From assembly GCF_000418325.1 (NCBI RefSeq), contig NC_021658.1, forward strand, positions 682,001 through 746,000: a stretch of DNA of 64,000 nucleotides. Reading direction: 5' to 3'. Below, in pieces: positions 8,893 through 17,250 of this stretch; positions within the stretch are counted from its first letter, which is position 1, and every line of letters begins with the position of its first letter. This stretch comes from Sorangium cellulosum So0157-2. Its GTDB lineage: Bacteria; Myxococcota_A; Polyangia; Polyangiales; Polyangiaceae. Both the position numbers and the translations under genes were made by a program. The notes beneath the pieces are model-generated. The model saw only the letters and a list, made by a program, of their open reading frames with translations, had not been told where the DNA came from and did not search any database.

Positions 8893-9668
8893 TCCTCGGC
8901 ATCGGCATCGACGTCTGCGGCATCGGACGTATGGAGGAGGCGCTCGCGCGGTGGGGGGATCGGTTCTGGGAGCGCGTGCTGTCCGAGCCCGAGCGGCGCT
9001 CGCTCGCGCACCGGGTCGACCGGGCGACGGCGCTCGCGGGCCGCTTCGCCGCGAAGGAGGCGGTGGTGAAGGCGCTGGCCGGGGCGCCGGGGGTCGGCTG
9101 GCACCACCTGGAGGTCCGCGGCGCGCCGCGCACGCCGCCGACGATGGCGCTCCACGGACCGGCGCGCGCGCTCGCGGATCGCCTGGGCGTCACGCGGGTG
9201 CACCTGTCGATCACGCACGACGCCGGGGTGGCGGCGGCGGTGGTGATCCTGGAAGGGGACGGCGAAGGCCGATCCCCGACGACGGATGACGAGGACGGCG
9301 AAGGCCGATCCCCGACGACGGATGACGAGGACGGCGAAGGCCGATCCCCGACGACGGATGACGAGGACGGCGAAGGCCGATCCCCGACGACGGATGACGA
9401 GGACGGCGAAGGCCGATCCCCGACGACGGATGACGAGGACGGCGAAGGCCGATCCCCGACGACGGATGACGAGGACGGCGAAGGCCGATCCCCGACGACG
9501 GATGACGAGGACGGCGAAGGCCGATCCCCGACGACGGATGACGAGGACGGCGAAGGCCGATCCCCGACGACGGATGACGAGGACGGCGAAGGCCGATCCC
9601 CGACGACGGATGACGAGGACGGCGAAGGCCGACCTCACCTGGACGACGAAGGGAAAGAGCGCTCGTGA
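8889..9668 (+). CDS. acpS: Holo-[acyl-carrier-protein] synthase with a repetitive acidic tail
   Basis: Transfers phosphopantetheine from CoA to apo-acyl carrier protein. The first ~124 residues are a normal AcpS: ILGIGIDVCGIGRMEEAL with the Mg-binding Asp, RFAAKEAVVKAL with the conserved Glu/Lys, and the closing strands HLSITHDAGVAAAVVILE. AcpS usually ends there. Here about 135 more residues follow, almost all of them ten perfect copies of DGEGRSPTTDDE encoded by 36-bp repeats, then a short unique tail. The GTG at 8889 is chosen because the core starts immediately after it. The stop overlaps the nnr start (GTGA). The tail is acidic and presumably disordered. In many bacteria acpS and nnr are adjacent. 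Confidence 0.9.
   Translation: MILGIGIDVCGIGRMEEALARWGDRFWERVLSEPERRSLAHRVDRATALAGRFAAKEAVVKALAGAPGVGWHHLEVRGAPRTPPTMALHGPARALADRLGVTRVHLSITHDAGVAAAVVILEGDGEGRSPTTDDEDGEGRSPTTDDEDGEGRSPTTDDEDGEGRSPTTDDEDGEGRSPTTDDEDGEGRSPTTDDEDGEGRSPTTDDEDGEGRSPTTDDEDGEGRSPTTDDEDGEGRSPTTDDEDGEGRPHLDDEGKERS
9258..9632 (+). repeat. Ten perfect 36-bp tandem repeats plus a partial copy inside acpS
   Basis: The unit begins GACGGCGAAGGCCGATCCCC and is 36 bp long. Ten full copies run from 9258 to 9617 and a 15-bp partial from 9618 to 9632. I see no difference between copies. Because 36 is a multiple of 3, changes in copy number keep acpS in frame. There are no spacers, so this is a minisatellite, not a CRISPR array. 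Confidence 0.97.
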
Positions 9669-11473
9669 TTCCGGTCCTCTCGCGCGCGCAGATGCGCGCC
9701 TTCGACAAGCACGCGATCCACCATTGCCACGTCCCCGGCGTGGTCCTCATGGAGAACGCGGGCCGCGGCGCCGCCGACGTGATCTCTGCGATCATCGAGG
9801 CTGGCAGCGCCGCGCCCTCCGGCGCCGCCGCGCTCCCCGGCCACGCCGCGCGCCCTGCGCCGCCGCCGCACCTGGCCGCGCCCGCCAAGGCGCTCTGGCC
9901 CGCGACGCTGGCCTCCGGCGGCGGCCCTCGCGCCGGGAGCGTCCCGCCGCCGCCGAACGGGCGCCGCGACGCCGACGACGCCCGCGCCGCGCGGGTGCGC
10001 GCCTTTCCGGTGCGGCACGTCCCGAGCCCTGGCCAGCCCGCGACGTACCCGCTCCACGCCCGCGTCGTCGTCGTCTGCGGCGCCGGCAACAACGGCGGCG
10101 ACGGCTTCGTCGTGGCGCGCCACCTCCTCGCCCGCGGCGCGGAGGTCCAGGTCTTCCTGGCGGCGTCGTCCGAGAAGGTCACCGGCGACAGCCGCATCAA
10201 CCACGACGCGTACGTCGATCTCGGCGGCGCGCTGACCGAGCTCCCCCCTGGCGCGGCGCTCGTCCCGCTCGAGGCCGCGCTCGCGGAGGCCGATCTCGTG
10301 GTCGACGCCCTCTTCGGCACGGGCCTCGACCGCCCGATCGAGGGTCACCTCGCCGACGTCATCGGCGTCCTCAACACGGCGACCTGCCTCTGCATCGCGC
10401 TCGACGTGCCCTCGGGCCTCGACGCCGACAGCGGCGCGCCGCTCGGCGCCGCGGTGCAGGCCGACGAGACCGTCACGTTCGGCCACCTCAAGATCGGCCT
10501 GCTCACGCCCGAGGGCGCGCGGCTCGCCGGCAACGTCCACGTGGTCGATCTCGGCGTCCCGGACCGGCCGATCCTCGCCGAGGTGGGCCACGTCGCGGAG
10601 GTCATCCGCAAGGAGACGGTCGGCGCGTCGCTGCGCCCGCGCGAGGCGAGCGTCTACAAGCACCAGGCGGGCAACGTGCTCGTGATCGCCGGGTCGTCCG
10701 GCAAGCTCGGCGCCGCGCTGTTGACGGCGCGCGCGGCGATGCGCACGGGCGCGGGCCTCGTGACGATCTGCACCTGGGCCGACGCCGCGCCCGCGATGGA
10801 GTCGCGCGTCGTGGAGCTGATGACGACCTCGATCGATCCGGACCGCATCACCGCGTCGCTCGACGGCGCGCTCGCCGGGCGGCGGACGGTGGCGATCGGC
10901 CCTGGCCTCGGCCTCGACGAGCGGGCGCGGGCCGCGGTGGATCACGTCGTGCTCGGCTGGGACGGGCTGAAGGTCGTCGACGCGGACGCCCTGACGCACT
11001 TCGCCGGTCGCCCCGAGGCGCTCGCGACCGCGCGCGGGCGCCTCATCCTGACGCCGCACTCCGGCGAGCTCGGCCGGCTGCTGGGTCGCAGCGCGCGGGC
11101 CGTCGAGGAGGACCGCTTCGGCGCCGTGCGCGAGGCGGTGGCCCGCACCGGGGCGATCGTCCTGCTGAAGGGGGCGCGCACGGTCATCGCGCTCCCGGAC
11201 GGCCGCATGCTCATCTGCATGGCGGGCAACCCGGCGCTCGCCACCGCCGGCTCGGGCGACGTCCTGACCGGGCTGATCGCGGCGCTCCTGTGCTCGATGG
11301 AGCCTTCCGCCGCCGCGAGCGCGGGGGTGCTGATCCACGCGCTCGCCGGGGACGTGTGGCGCGCGCAGACGGGCAGCGATCGGGGGCTGCTCGCGAGCGA
11401 GATCGCGGAGCTCGTCCCCGGCCTCATCGCGGCCCTGGCCGCCGGAGTCGATCCGCTGTCCGGCCAGGTCTAG
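9665..11473 (+). CDS. nnr: Bifunctional NAD(P)H-hydrate epimerase / ADP-dependent dehydratase
   Basis: Repairs damaged (hydrated) NAD(P)H. The N-terminal YjeF_N epimerase domain starts LSRAQMRAFDKHAI and includes VVCGAGNNGGDGFVVARHLL; the C-terminal YjeF_C/ribokinase-like dehydratase domain (about 300-590) includes VLVIAGSSGKLGAALL and the nucleotide-binding GNPALATAGSGDVLTGLIAA. Unusually, about 85 Ala/Pro-rich residues (about 45-130) are inserted between the first helix and the glycine-rich loop of the epimerase domain; they look like a disordered loop. The GTG start overlaps the acpS stop by 4 nt, indicating coupling. Confidence 0.93.
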   Translation: MIPVLSRAQMRAFDKHAIHHCHVPGVVLMENAGRGAADVISAIIEAGSAAPSGAAALPGHAARPAPPPHLAAPAKALWPATLASGGGPRAGSVPPPPNGRRDADDARAARVRAFPVRHVPSPGQPATYPLHARVVVVCGAGNNGGDGFVVARHLLARGAEVQVFLAASSEKVTGDSRINHDAYVDLGGALTELPPGAALVPLEAALAEADLVVDALFGTGLDRPIEGHLADVIGVLNTATCLCIALDVPSGLDADSGAPLGAAVQADETVTFGHLKIGLLTPEGARLAGNVHVVDLGVPDRPILAEVGHVAEVIRKETVGASLRPREASVYKHQAGNVLVIAGSSGKLGAALLTARAAMRTGAGLVTICTWADAAPAMESRVVELMTTSIDPDRITASLDGALAGRRTVAIGPGLGLDERARAAVDHVVLGWDGLKVVDADALTHFAGRPEALATARGRLILTPHSGELGRLLGRSARAVEEDRFGAVREAVARTGAIVLLKGARTVIALPDGRMLICMAGNPALATAGSGDVLTGLIAALLCSMEPSAAASAGVLIHALAGDVWRAQTGSDRGLLASEIAELVPGLIAALAAGVDPLSGQV

Positions 11474-11691
11474 ACGGGGGCTCGGGGCGCGTCGGGGGGA
11501 TGCGCCGCGACGAGGATAAGCAACCGTTCACGGCTCGGATCCCGGCTGCTTCTGTCTCCCGTCTTCCGTCTCCCGTGCTCGTCCGCGTGCGCGTGCGCGA
11601 TTCTCTTCGATTTTACTCGGATGAGCGCTGTCTCTGTCCTCTCAACTGCAGGGCCTTCCCTGCGAGGATTCGGGAGCATGGCTCTTCTCAA

Positions 11692-12125
11692 TCACATGTC
11701 GCGCACGCACACGCGGACGGGAGGACCGGCGCACGAGAAGGCCTTCACGAAATGCGCGTCCGTCGCGAGCCGCTCGAGCAGCGACTCGTTCGGACCGGTG
11801 AAGAACTTGAGCACCCCGTTGACGGGCGGCTCGTCCGCGATGGGGTTCGTCGCATCGATGACCGTCTTCCCCGCGAGCGCCTCGGGGCCCGCGAGATCCA
11901 CCGCTTGCTCCGCCGCCGTCCCCTTCACGGCGAGCACGACGAGCTCGCCGAACTGCGAGGCCTCGCCGAACGTCCCCACTGTCGCTTTCGGGCCCGCGTC
12001 GGCCAGCCAGCCCGCGAGCTTCGAGGGCTCGCGCGTTGCGCGCATGACGCTATAACCGTGCTTGAGAAACCCGTCGGCCAGCGTCTGCCGACGATCCCTG
12101 ATCCGAGAACCGCGATCTTCTTCAT
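11692..12125 (-). pseudogene. Decayed NADPH-dependent F420-reductase-like oxidoreductase
   Basis: The start MKKIAVLGSGIVG (ATG at 12125) is the Rossmann opening of the NADP/F420-dependent oxidoreductase family. A missing base just after GIVG (GGCAGACG where GGCCAGACG is expected) shifts the frame. The rest (QTLADGFLKHGYSVMRATRE, then VIDATNPIADEPPVNGVL) continues in the next frame. The protein then breaks off at FVKAFSCAG followed by about ten unrelated residues, whereas family members continue for some 60-80 residues. One frameshift plus C-terminal loss argues for a true remnant rather than only a sequencing error. Confidence 0.75.
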
Positions 12126-12230
12126 GGCAGCATCATCGCACGCCCACGGAGCCGCGCTCCAGCGCTGCTGTCCCAAATTCGAGGCACGCTCGGCCCGCTA
12201 TCGCATGCAGCGCCGGGCGCAGGAGGCATC

Positions 12231-13572
12231 ATGGAAGCGAACGTCGCAATGCGGATCGTCTCGCTCGCCGCCGCGGCCATCGCCGGATGTGGTGAAACCG
12301 GGGAACTCATCGACTATCCCGGCAGCAGCTCCTCTTCGGCGGGGAGCTTCGAGGACGCGACTGGCGGAGGCGTGCCGTCCGGCGAGGGCCCGCCGCTCTC
12401 GGAGCCGGCCGCCGAGGTGCCCCCGGTGCCGCCGCCGCCCATCAGCGGCGGTACGCTCCTCGTGACGGCGGACAAGGACCTCGCCGTCGCCGCGGACCCG
12501 GACCGCGACAGGGTCTCCATCATCAACCTCGTCACCCTCGAGGTGGAGGCGATCCTCCCCCTGGAGCAGGGCGACGAGCCGGGGGCGCGTGACCGAGGGC
12601 GCCCACGGCACCGCCCACGTGGCGCTCCGCCGCGGAGGCGCCGTCGTCACGATCGATCTCGCGACCAAGCAGGCGCACCGCAGGCCCGTTTGCCCCGCGC
12701 CGCGCGGCGTGGCGTACGACGCCGCGGCCGACCTGCTCCACGTCGCGTGCGCGGGCGGGGAGCTCGTGACGCTCTCCTCCGACCTCGCGGCGCCGCCCGT
12801 CCGCGAGCTGCGCCTCGACCGCGACCTGCGCGACGTGGTGGTCGAGGGGGAAGCGCTCCTCGTGAGCCGGTTCCGGTCGCCCGAGCTCCTGGTCGTCACG
12901 AAGGACAGCACCGTGGCCGAGCGCGTGAAGCCGCCGGTGTACGTCCAGAACCGGCTCGGGCTCACGTTCGAGCCGGCGGTGGCGTGGAGGGTAGCGGAGG
13001 CGGTCGTGTGCGCGTCGTGCCATCCGGAGGGCCAGGACGACGGCCGGTCATGGTCGTTCAACCCCACCGGTCTGCGCCGCACGCAGTCGCTCGCGGGCGG
13101 CGTGCTCGATACGGCGCCGCTGCACTGGGATGGCGACCTGAAGACCTTCCGCGCCTTCCTCCGCGAGGTCTTCGTGAAGCGGATGGGAGAAAGCCACCCC
13201 AGTCCCGAGGGCGTCGCCGCGTTCGCGTCGTGGCTCGACGCGATCAAGCCCGTGCCCCTGTCGAAGCCGGCGGACCAGGGCGCCGTGCGGCGCGGCGAGG
13301 CGCTCTTCAACGACGCGACCGTGGGCTGCGCCTCGTGCCACTCGGGCGAGACCCTCACGAACGACCAGACCGTCGACGTGGGCACGGGCAAGGCCTTCCA
13401 GGTGCCCTCGCTGCGCGGGCTCGCCGCGCGCGCGCCGTACATGCACGACGGCTGCGCCGCGACGCTCCGCGATCGCTTCGGCCCGTGCGGCGGAGGGGAT
13501 AAGCACGGCGTCACGTCGACGCTCACGCCGGCCCAGATCGACGACCTCGTCGCCTACCTCGAGACGCTCTGA
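12231..13572 (+). CDS. Di-heme c-type cytochrome lipoprotein with N-terminal propeller repeats, frameshifted
   Basis: A strong AGGAGG site precedes the ATG at 12231. The N-terminus is a lipoprotein signal (lipobox around AIAGC), then a Ser/Pro linker and beta-propeller-like repeats (DRDRVSIINLVTLEVEAILP). The C-terminal half has two CxxCH heme sites, CASCHPEG and CASCHSGE, and a late YMHDGCAATL stretch typical of MauG/cytochrome-c-peroxidase-like proteins. The first ~117 codons lie in one frame and the rest in the next. A run of five G at 12581-12585 is the break: with four G the text reads EPGRVTEGAHGTAHVALRRG without interruption. Electron transfer or peroxidase activity in the periplasm is inferred. 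Confidence 0.8.
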
Positions 13573-13876
13573 CGATCGCAGCCACCCGGGGCAGCGCAGG
13601 GGGGCGCCGGGCTTCGCGCTCGCCTGCGCAGCTCCCGCGGGCGCGCCGGGCCCGCGGGCGCGCCGCTGAACGCCCGCGCGGCGCCCCCGCGGGCGCGGCC
13701 GCCAGGCCGGCGCGCGCCGCGGGCCTCTTCGCCACTCTGACGGGCCGCGGCGACCTGCTGTCGATTTGACACGCGCCCGCGTGCCTCCGCCCGCGCCATC
13801 CAGCGCCTCTCGCGGCCTTCGCGCGATCCCCCCGGTGGCACCTGCCTTGCCAGCGCTCATCGCAGGAGGTCCCGCC
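13573..13876. other. GC-rich intergenic region with a 14-bp direct repeat
   Basis: After the cytochrome stop, CCCGCGGGCGCGCC occurs twice (13634-13647 and 13651-13664) separated by GGG. Each copy is nearly palindromic and the pair can fold into stable stems, possibly a terminator. The rest is the leader of the sigma-factor gene. No gene seen. Confidence 0.5.
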
Positions 13877-14563
13877 ATGCTCGTCCACCCCGCCCATGCC
13901 CCCGCCCGCTCCCCGAACCCAGCGCCGCTGTCGCCCGGCGTGACACGCGCGGTCGGGCGCGGGCCGTCGCTCGGCGCGGCCCGGACGGCGCCGGGCGCGG
14001 GCGCGCGCGCGGCGGTCGACGAGCTGCTCCGGGGCCTTGTCGAAATGACACCGGAGCTCTTCGGCCGCGCGCTCCGGCTCTCCCGATCGCCCGCGACGGC
14101 GGAGGACCTCGTGCAGGACACGGTGGAGCGCGCCATCCGGTTCGCGGCGAGCTACGAGCCCGGGACCAACCTGCGGGCGTGGGTGCACCAGATCCTCTTC
14201 AGCGTCTTCATCACCCGCTGCCGGCGCAGCCGCCGCGAGCGCAACGCCCTCGACGTGCTCGCGACCGACCCGTGCGCGTGGACCGCGCCCGAGCGCCGCG
14301 CCGACATGCACGCCCTGTCGCCCGGCGTGCGGCGCGCGCTCGCGACGCTCCCGCCGAGCTTCCGCGACACCGTGGTGCTCGTGGACCTCGAGGAGCTCTC
14401 CTACAAGGACGCAGCGGCGCAGCTGGGCGTCCCGGTCGGCACCGTCATGAGCCGTCTGCACCGCGGCCGGAAGCTGCTCGCCGAGGCGCTGCGCGGCGAG
14501 GCCCAGGCGCCGAAGATCGACCTGAAGACCGACGCGCCCACGGACGTGCAGGCCGCCGCGTGA
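13877..14563 (+). CDS. ECF-type RNA polymerase sigma factor
   Basis: A 228-residue sigma-70 family protein. Region 2 is seen in RSPATAEDLVQDTVERAIRF and the following Trp-containing helix (LRAWVHQILFSVF); region 4 in LPPSFRDTVVLVDLEELSYK and VPVGTVMSRLHRGRKLL, the DNA-recognition helix-turn-helix. The start at 13877 is chosen because GCAGGAGG lies 7 nt upstream; about 55 disordered residues precede region 2. No anti-sigma gene is adjacent: the next gene is a NADH dehydrogenase 98 nt downstream. Regulated target genes are unknown. Confidence 0.9.
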   Translation: MLVHPAHAPARSPNPAPLSPGVTRAVGRGPSLGAARTAPGAGARAAVDELLRGLVEMTPELFGRALRLSRSPATAEDLVQDTVERAIRFAASYEPGTNLRAWVHQILFSVFITRCRRSRRERNALDVLATDPCAWTAPERRADMHALSPGVRRALATLPPSFRDTVVLVDLEELSYKDAAAQLGVPVGTVMSRLHRGRKLLAEALRGEAQAPKIDLKTDAPTDVQAAA

Positions 14564-14661
14564 TCGGCGGCCGCGCCCGCCGCGCGCCCGGCTTGCCCCC
14601 CTGATCGGCGGCCCCTACCATCGGCGTGCCACCGAGGAGGCGTTCCTCGCCAGGAGGCACC

Positions 14662-16017
14662 ATGGCAACGACGGCGAAAGAGCCCCACGTCGTGATCGTC
14701 GGCGGAGGCTTCGGCGGCCTGAACGCGGCAAAGGCGCTCCGCAACGCGCCCGTCCGGGTCACGCTCATCGACAGGACCAATCACCACCTGTTCCAGCCGC
14801 TGCTCTACCAGGTGGCGACCGCCAGCCTCTCGCCGGCCGACATCGCGGTGCCGATCCGCTCGGTCCTGTCGCGCCAGCGCAACGTCCGGGTCCTGCTCGG
14901 CGAGGTCACGGGCGTCGATCTCGCGGGGCGGCGCATCACCGTCGACGCCGACACGCTGAAGTACGATTACCTCATCCTCGCGGTCGGCGCGGCGAACAAC
15001 TACTTTGGCCACGACGAGTGGGCCCGCTTCGCGCCGGCGCTCAAGAACCTCGACGAGGCGCTCACCATCCGCGAGCGCATGCTGCTCGCCTTCGAGGCCG
15101 CCGAGCGCGAGGCGGACCCCGCCGCGCGGCGGCGGCTGCTCACGTTCGTCGTCATCGGCGGCGGCGCCACCGGCGTCGAGATGGCCGGCGCCTTCGCCGA
15201 GCTCGCGCGCTACATCCTCGAGCGCGATTTCCGCTCCCTCGACGCCTCGCTCTCGCGCGTCCTGCTCGTCGAGATCGGCCAGCGCATCCTCCAGGCCTTC
15301 CCCGAGAGCCTCTCGGCGAGCGCCGAGGAGCAGCTCACGTCGCTCGGGGTCGAGGTCATCAAGGGCCGCCGCTTCCGGACCATCGACGAGCAGGGGGTCG
15401 AGTTCGAGGACGGCGAGCGCCTCCCCGCCGCGACGGTCATCTGGGCGGCGGGCGTCCGCGGCACCCCGCTCGCGCGCGCTCTCGGGGTCGAGCTCGATCG
15501 CATCGGCCGCGTGAAGGTCGAGCCGGACTGCTCGCTGCCCGGCCACCCGAACGCCTTCGCGATCGGCGACATGGCCATGCTCCGCGACCGGAACGGCGTC
15601 GAGGTGCCCGGCCTCAGCCCCGCGGCGATCCAGGAGGGGCGCTTCGTCGCGCGCTGCATCCTCGGCGACCTCGCCGGCCGCCCGCGCGGGCAGTTCGCCT
15701 ACCGCGACAAGGGGACGATGGCGACCATCGGCCGCTCGCGCGCCATCGCCAGGGTCGGGCACCTGGAGATGTCAGGCACGATCGCGTGGCTCGCCTGGCT
15801 CGGCGTCCACGTGCTCTTCCTCATCGGCTTCAAGAACCGCTTCGCCGTCATGTTCGCGTGGATGTGGCAGTACATCACGTTCAAGCGCGGCGCCCGGCTC
15901 ATCACCGGCCACACCACCCCCGCCGCGCTCCCCGCGGCGGCGCCCGCGGCCTCCCCCCCGGCGCCCCGCCCGTCGGCCAGGAGCGCGGTGGCGGACGCCG
16001 TCTCCGGCGGCGCCTGA
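14662..16017 (+). CDS. ndh: Type II NADH:quinone oxidoreductase
   Basis: A 451-residue FAD enzyme that oxidises NADH and reduces quinone at the inner membrane without pumping protons. The FAD-binding GGGFGGLNAAKAL is at the N-terminus, the NADH-binding VVIGGGATGVEMAGAFAEL near residue 160, and the second FAD contact at AFAIGDMAML. A hydrophobic C-terminal segment (WLAWLGVHVLFLIGFKNRF) should anchor it to the membrane, and an Ala/Pro tail follows. The ATG at 14662 has AGGAGG about 6 nt upstream; an earlier in-frame start at 14626 has no such site. Confidence 0.92.
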   Translation: MATTAKEPHVVIVGGGFGGLNAAKALRNAPVRVTLIDRTNHHLFQPLLYQVATASLSPADIAVPIRSVLSRQRNVRVLLGEVTGVDLAGRRITVDADTLKYDYLILAVGAANNYFGHDEWARFAPALKNLDEALTIRERMLLAFEAAEREADPAARRRLLTFVVIGGGATGVEMAGAFAELARYILERDFRSLDASLSRVLLVEIGQRILQAFPESLSASAEEQLTSLGVEVIKGRRFRTIDEQGVEFEDGERLPAATVIWAAGVRGTPLARALGVELDRIGRVKVEPDCSLPGHPNAFAIGDMAMLRDRNGVEVPGLSPAAIQEGRFVARCILGDLAGRPRGQFAYRDKGTMATIGRSRAIARVGHLEMSGTIAWLAWLGVHVLFLIGFKNRFAVMFAWMWQYITFKRGARLITGHTTPAALPAAAPAASPPAPRPSARSAVADAVSGGA

Positions 16018-16057
16018 GCGATGTCCGCGCTCGCTTGCTTGACGCGCGGCCTCCACC

Positions 16058-16750
16058 ATGGCGGATACGCTTCCAGTGAAGGCACGCAGAGCCCAGCCAT
16101 CCGCGCGAGCGGCGACCGCCGAGCCGCCGCCGCCGCCCCCGCCCCCGGCGAGCGAGCCGGGCGGGGACGACCTCGCGCTCGACGAGTCCTCGGACCTCAC
16201 GCCGGTCGTCGCCACAAACCTGAAGCGGTTCCGGGCCGAGCGCGGCCTGTCGCTCGAGCGCCTGGCCAAGGCGTCCGGGGTGAGCCGGGCGATGCTCGGG
16301 CAGATCGAGCTGGGCCAGAGCACGCCGACCATCAACGTCCTCTGGAAGATCGCGCGCGCCCTCGGGGTCCCGTTCTCGGCGCTGATGAGCCAGGCGACCT
16401 CGCCCGTCACGACCGTGATGCAGGCCTCGCACGCGCGCATCGTGCGCTCGCGCAACGGCGACTTCACCTCCCGGGCGCTCTTCCCGATGGACCGGCCGCG
16501 CAACGTGGAGTTCTACGAGCTCCGCCTCGCGCCGCGCTCCGTGGAGCACGCCGACGCGCACGCCCCCGGCACCTCGGAGAACCTGATCGTCACGGAGGGC
16601 TCGGTGGAGATCACCGTGTCCGGCGAGCGGCGCGTCCTCGAGACCGGCGACGCCATCCTGTTCGAGGCCGACAGCCCCCACAGCTACCGCAACCTGGGCG
16701 GCACCGAGGCCGTCATGTACCTCGTCATGACCTACGGATCGCGCGGGTAG
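16058..16750 (+). CDS. XRE-family regulator with C-terminal cupin domain
   Basis: A 230-residue regulator. After a Pro-rich leader, an XRE helix-turn-helix (about 52-106) is clear in LKRFRAERGLSLERLAKASG and SRAMLGQIELGQSTPTINVL. The C-terminal cupin_2 (about 140-225) includes ENLIVTEGSVEITVSGE and GDAILFEADSPHSYRN. Such proteins sense a small molecule through the cupin barrel and usually regulate metabolic genes nearby. It lies 40 nt after ndh and 159 nt before the DUF2325/sulfate-transport operon, so either could be a target; that is inference. Confidence 0.88.
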   Translation: MADTLPVKARRAQPSARAATAEPPPPPPPPASEPGGDDLALDESSDLTPVVATNLKRFRAERGLSLERLAKASGVSRAMLGQIELGQSTPTINVLWKIARALGVPFSALMSQATSPVTTVMQASHARIVRSRNGDFTSRALFPMDRPRNVEFYELRLAPRSVEHADAHAPGTSENLIVTEGSVEITVSGERRVLETGDAILFEADSPHSYRNLGGTEAVMYLVMTYGSRG

Positions 16751-16862
16751 CCCCCCACCGTTTGCGGACCCCAGCCGCCACGAGTCCCTCCGGTATCCAA
16801 GACATGTCCTCCGTTATATTGTCAGATTCCGCTTGCGCCCTCTGCTGTAGCGTGAGATATGT

Positions 16863-16874
16863 CCGCTATAGCGG
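16863..16874. promoter_or_regulatory. 12-bp perfect palindrome upstream of the sulfate-transport operon
   Basis: CCGCTATAGCGG reads the same on both strands and sits 35 nt before the DUF2325 start, in an AT-richer patch (about 16800-16880) that probably contains the promoter. A dimeric repressor site is plausible; the regulator is unknown. Confidence 0.45.
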
Positions 16875-16909
16875 CGGGAGCCCGCTGCTGGTGGCAAGGA
16901 GTCGGCGCG

Positions 16910-17233
16910 ATGCGGATCACCTGGATCGGGGGGTTGGATCGCAACCAGGCGCAGCTGGAGCGGATGGCGTTGCAGGCCGGGCACCGTCTGGAGTTTCACA
17001 CGGGCAACACGGGGGGCCGCGGGGCGTCCGAGATGCGGGCGGCCATCGAGCGGGCCGACCTCGTCATCTTGCTGACCGACGTGAACAGCCACGGCGGCGT
17101 GCTGCTCGCCAAGAAGCTCTGCCACAAGCTGGGCCGGGCGGCCTTCATGGCCCGCCGCGTCGGCGCGGCGCGCTTCCAGCAGCTCCTCGACGCGCTCGCG
17201 CAGCGGGAAGCGCGGTATCTGGCGACCGGATGA
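16910..17233 (+). CDS. DUF2325 protein
   Basis: A 107-residue protein beginning MRITWIGGLDRNQAQLERMA, with the family pattern of a Rossmann-like alpha/beta fold and the conserved stretch ERADLVILLTDVNSHGGVLL. The function of DUF2325 proteins is not established. AAGGAG lies 8 nt upstream of this ATG; an upstream in-frame ATG at 16859 has no such site. It is the first gene of the run with the sulfate-binding protein (17 nt downstream) and the CysT and CysW permeases, which hints at a regulatory or accessory role in sulfur uptake or in coping with its scarcity. Confidence 0.8.
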   Translation: MRITWIGGLDRNQAQLERMALQAGHRLEFHTGNTGGRGASEMRAAIERADLVILLTDVNSHGGVLLAKKLCHKLGRAAFMARRVGAARFQQLLDALAQREARYLATG

Positions 17234-17250
17234 CGGAGTGAGTACGACCG

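Noticed and set aside
9258..9632. CRISPR-like direct repeats
   Set aside because: The units are contiguous with no spacers and are in frame with acpS; there are no cas genes nearby.
6828..9638. A 936-codon minus-strand frame through the 36-bp repeats
   Set aside because: It arises because the repeat has no stop in that frame. The rest is the antisense of acpS and an off-frame reading of the methyltransferase.
9286..12465. A 1059-codon plus-strand frame
   Set aside because: Shadow of acpS repeats and nnr in another frame; Arg/Pro-rich and without family signatures.
16058..16750. XRE-cupin as a dedicated repressor of the sulfate operon
   Set aside because: Proximity alone; cupin-XRE proteins regulate diverse pathways and no matching site within the gene's own promoter was found.
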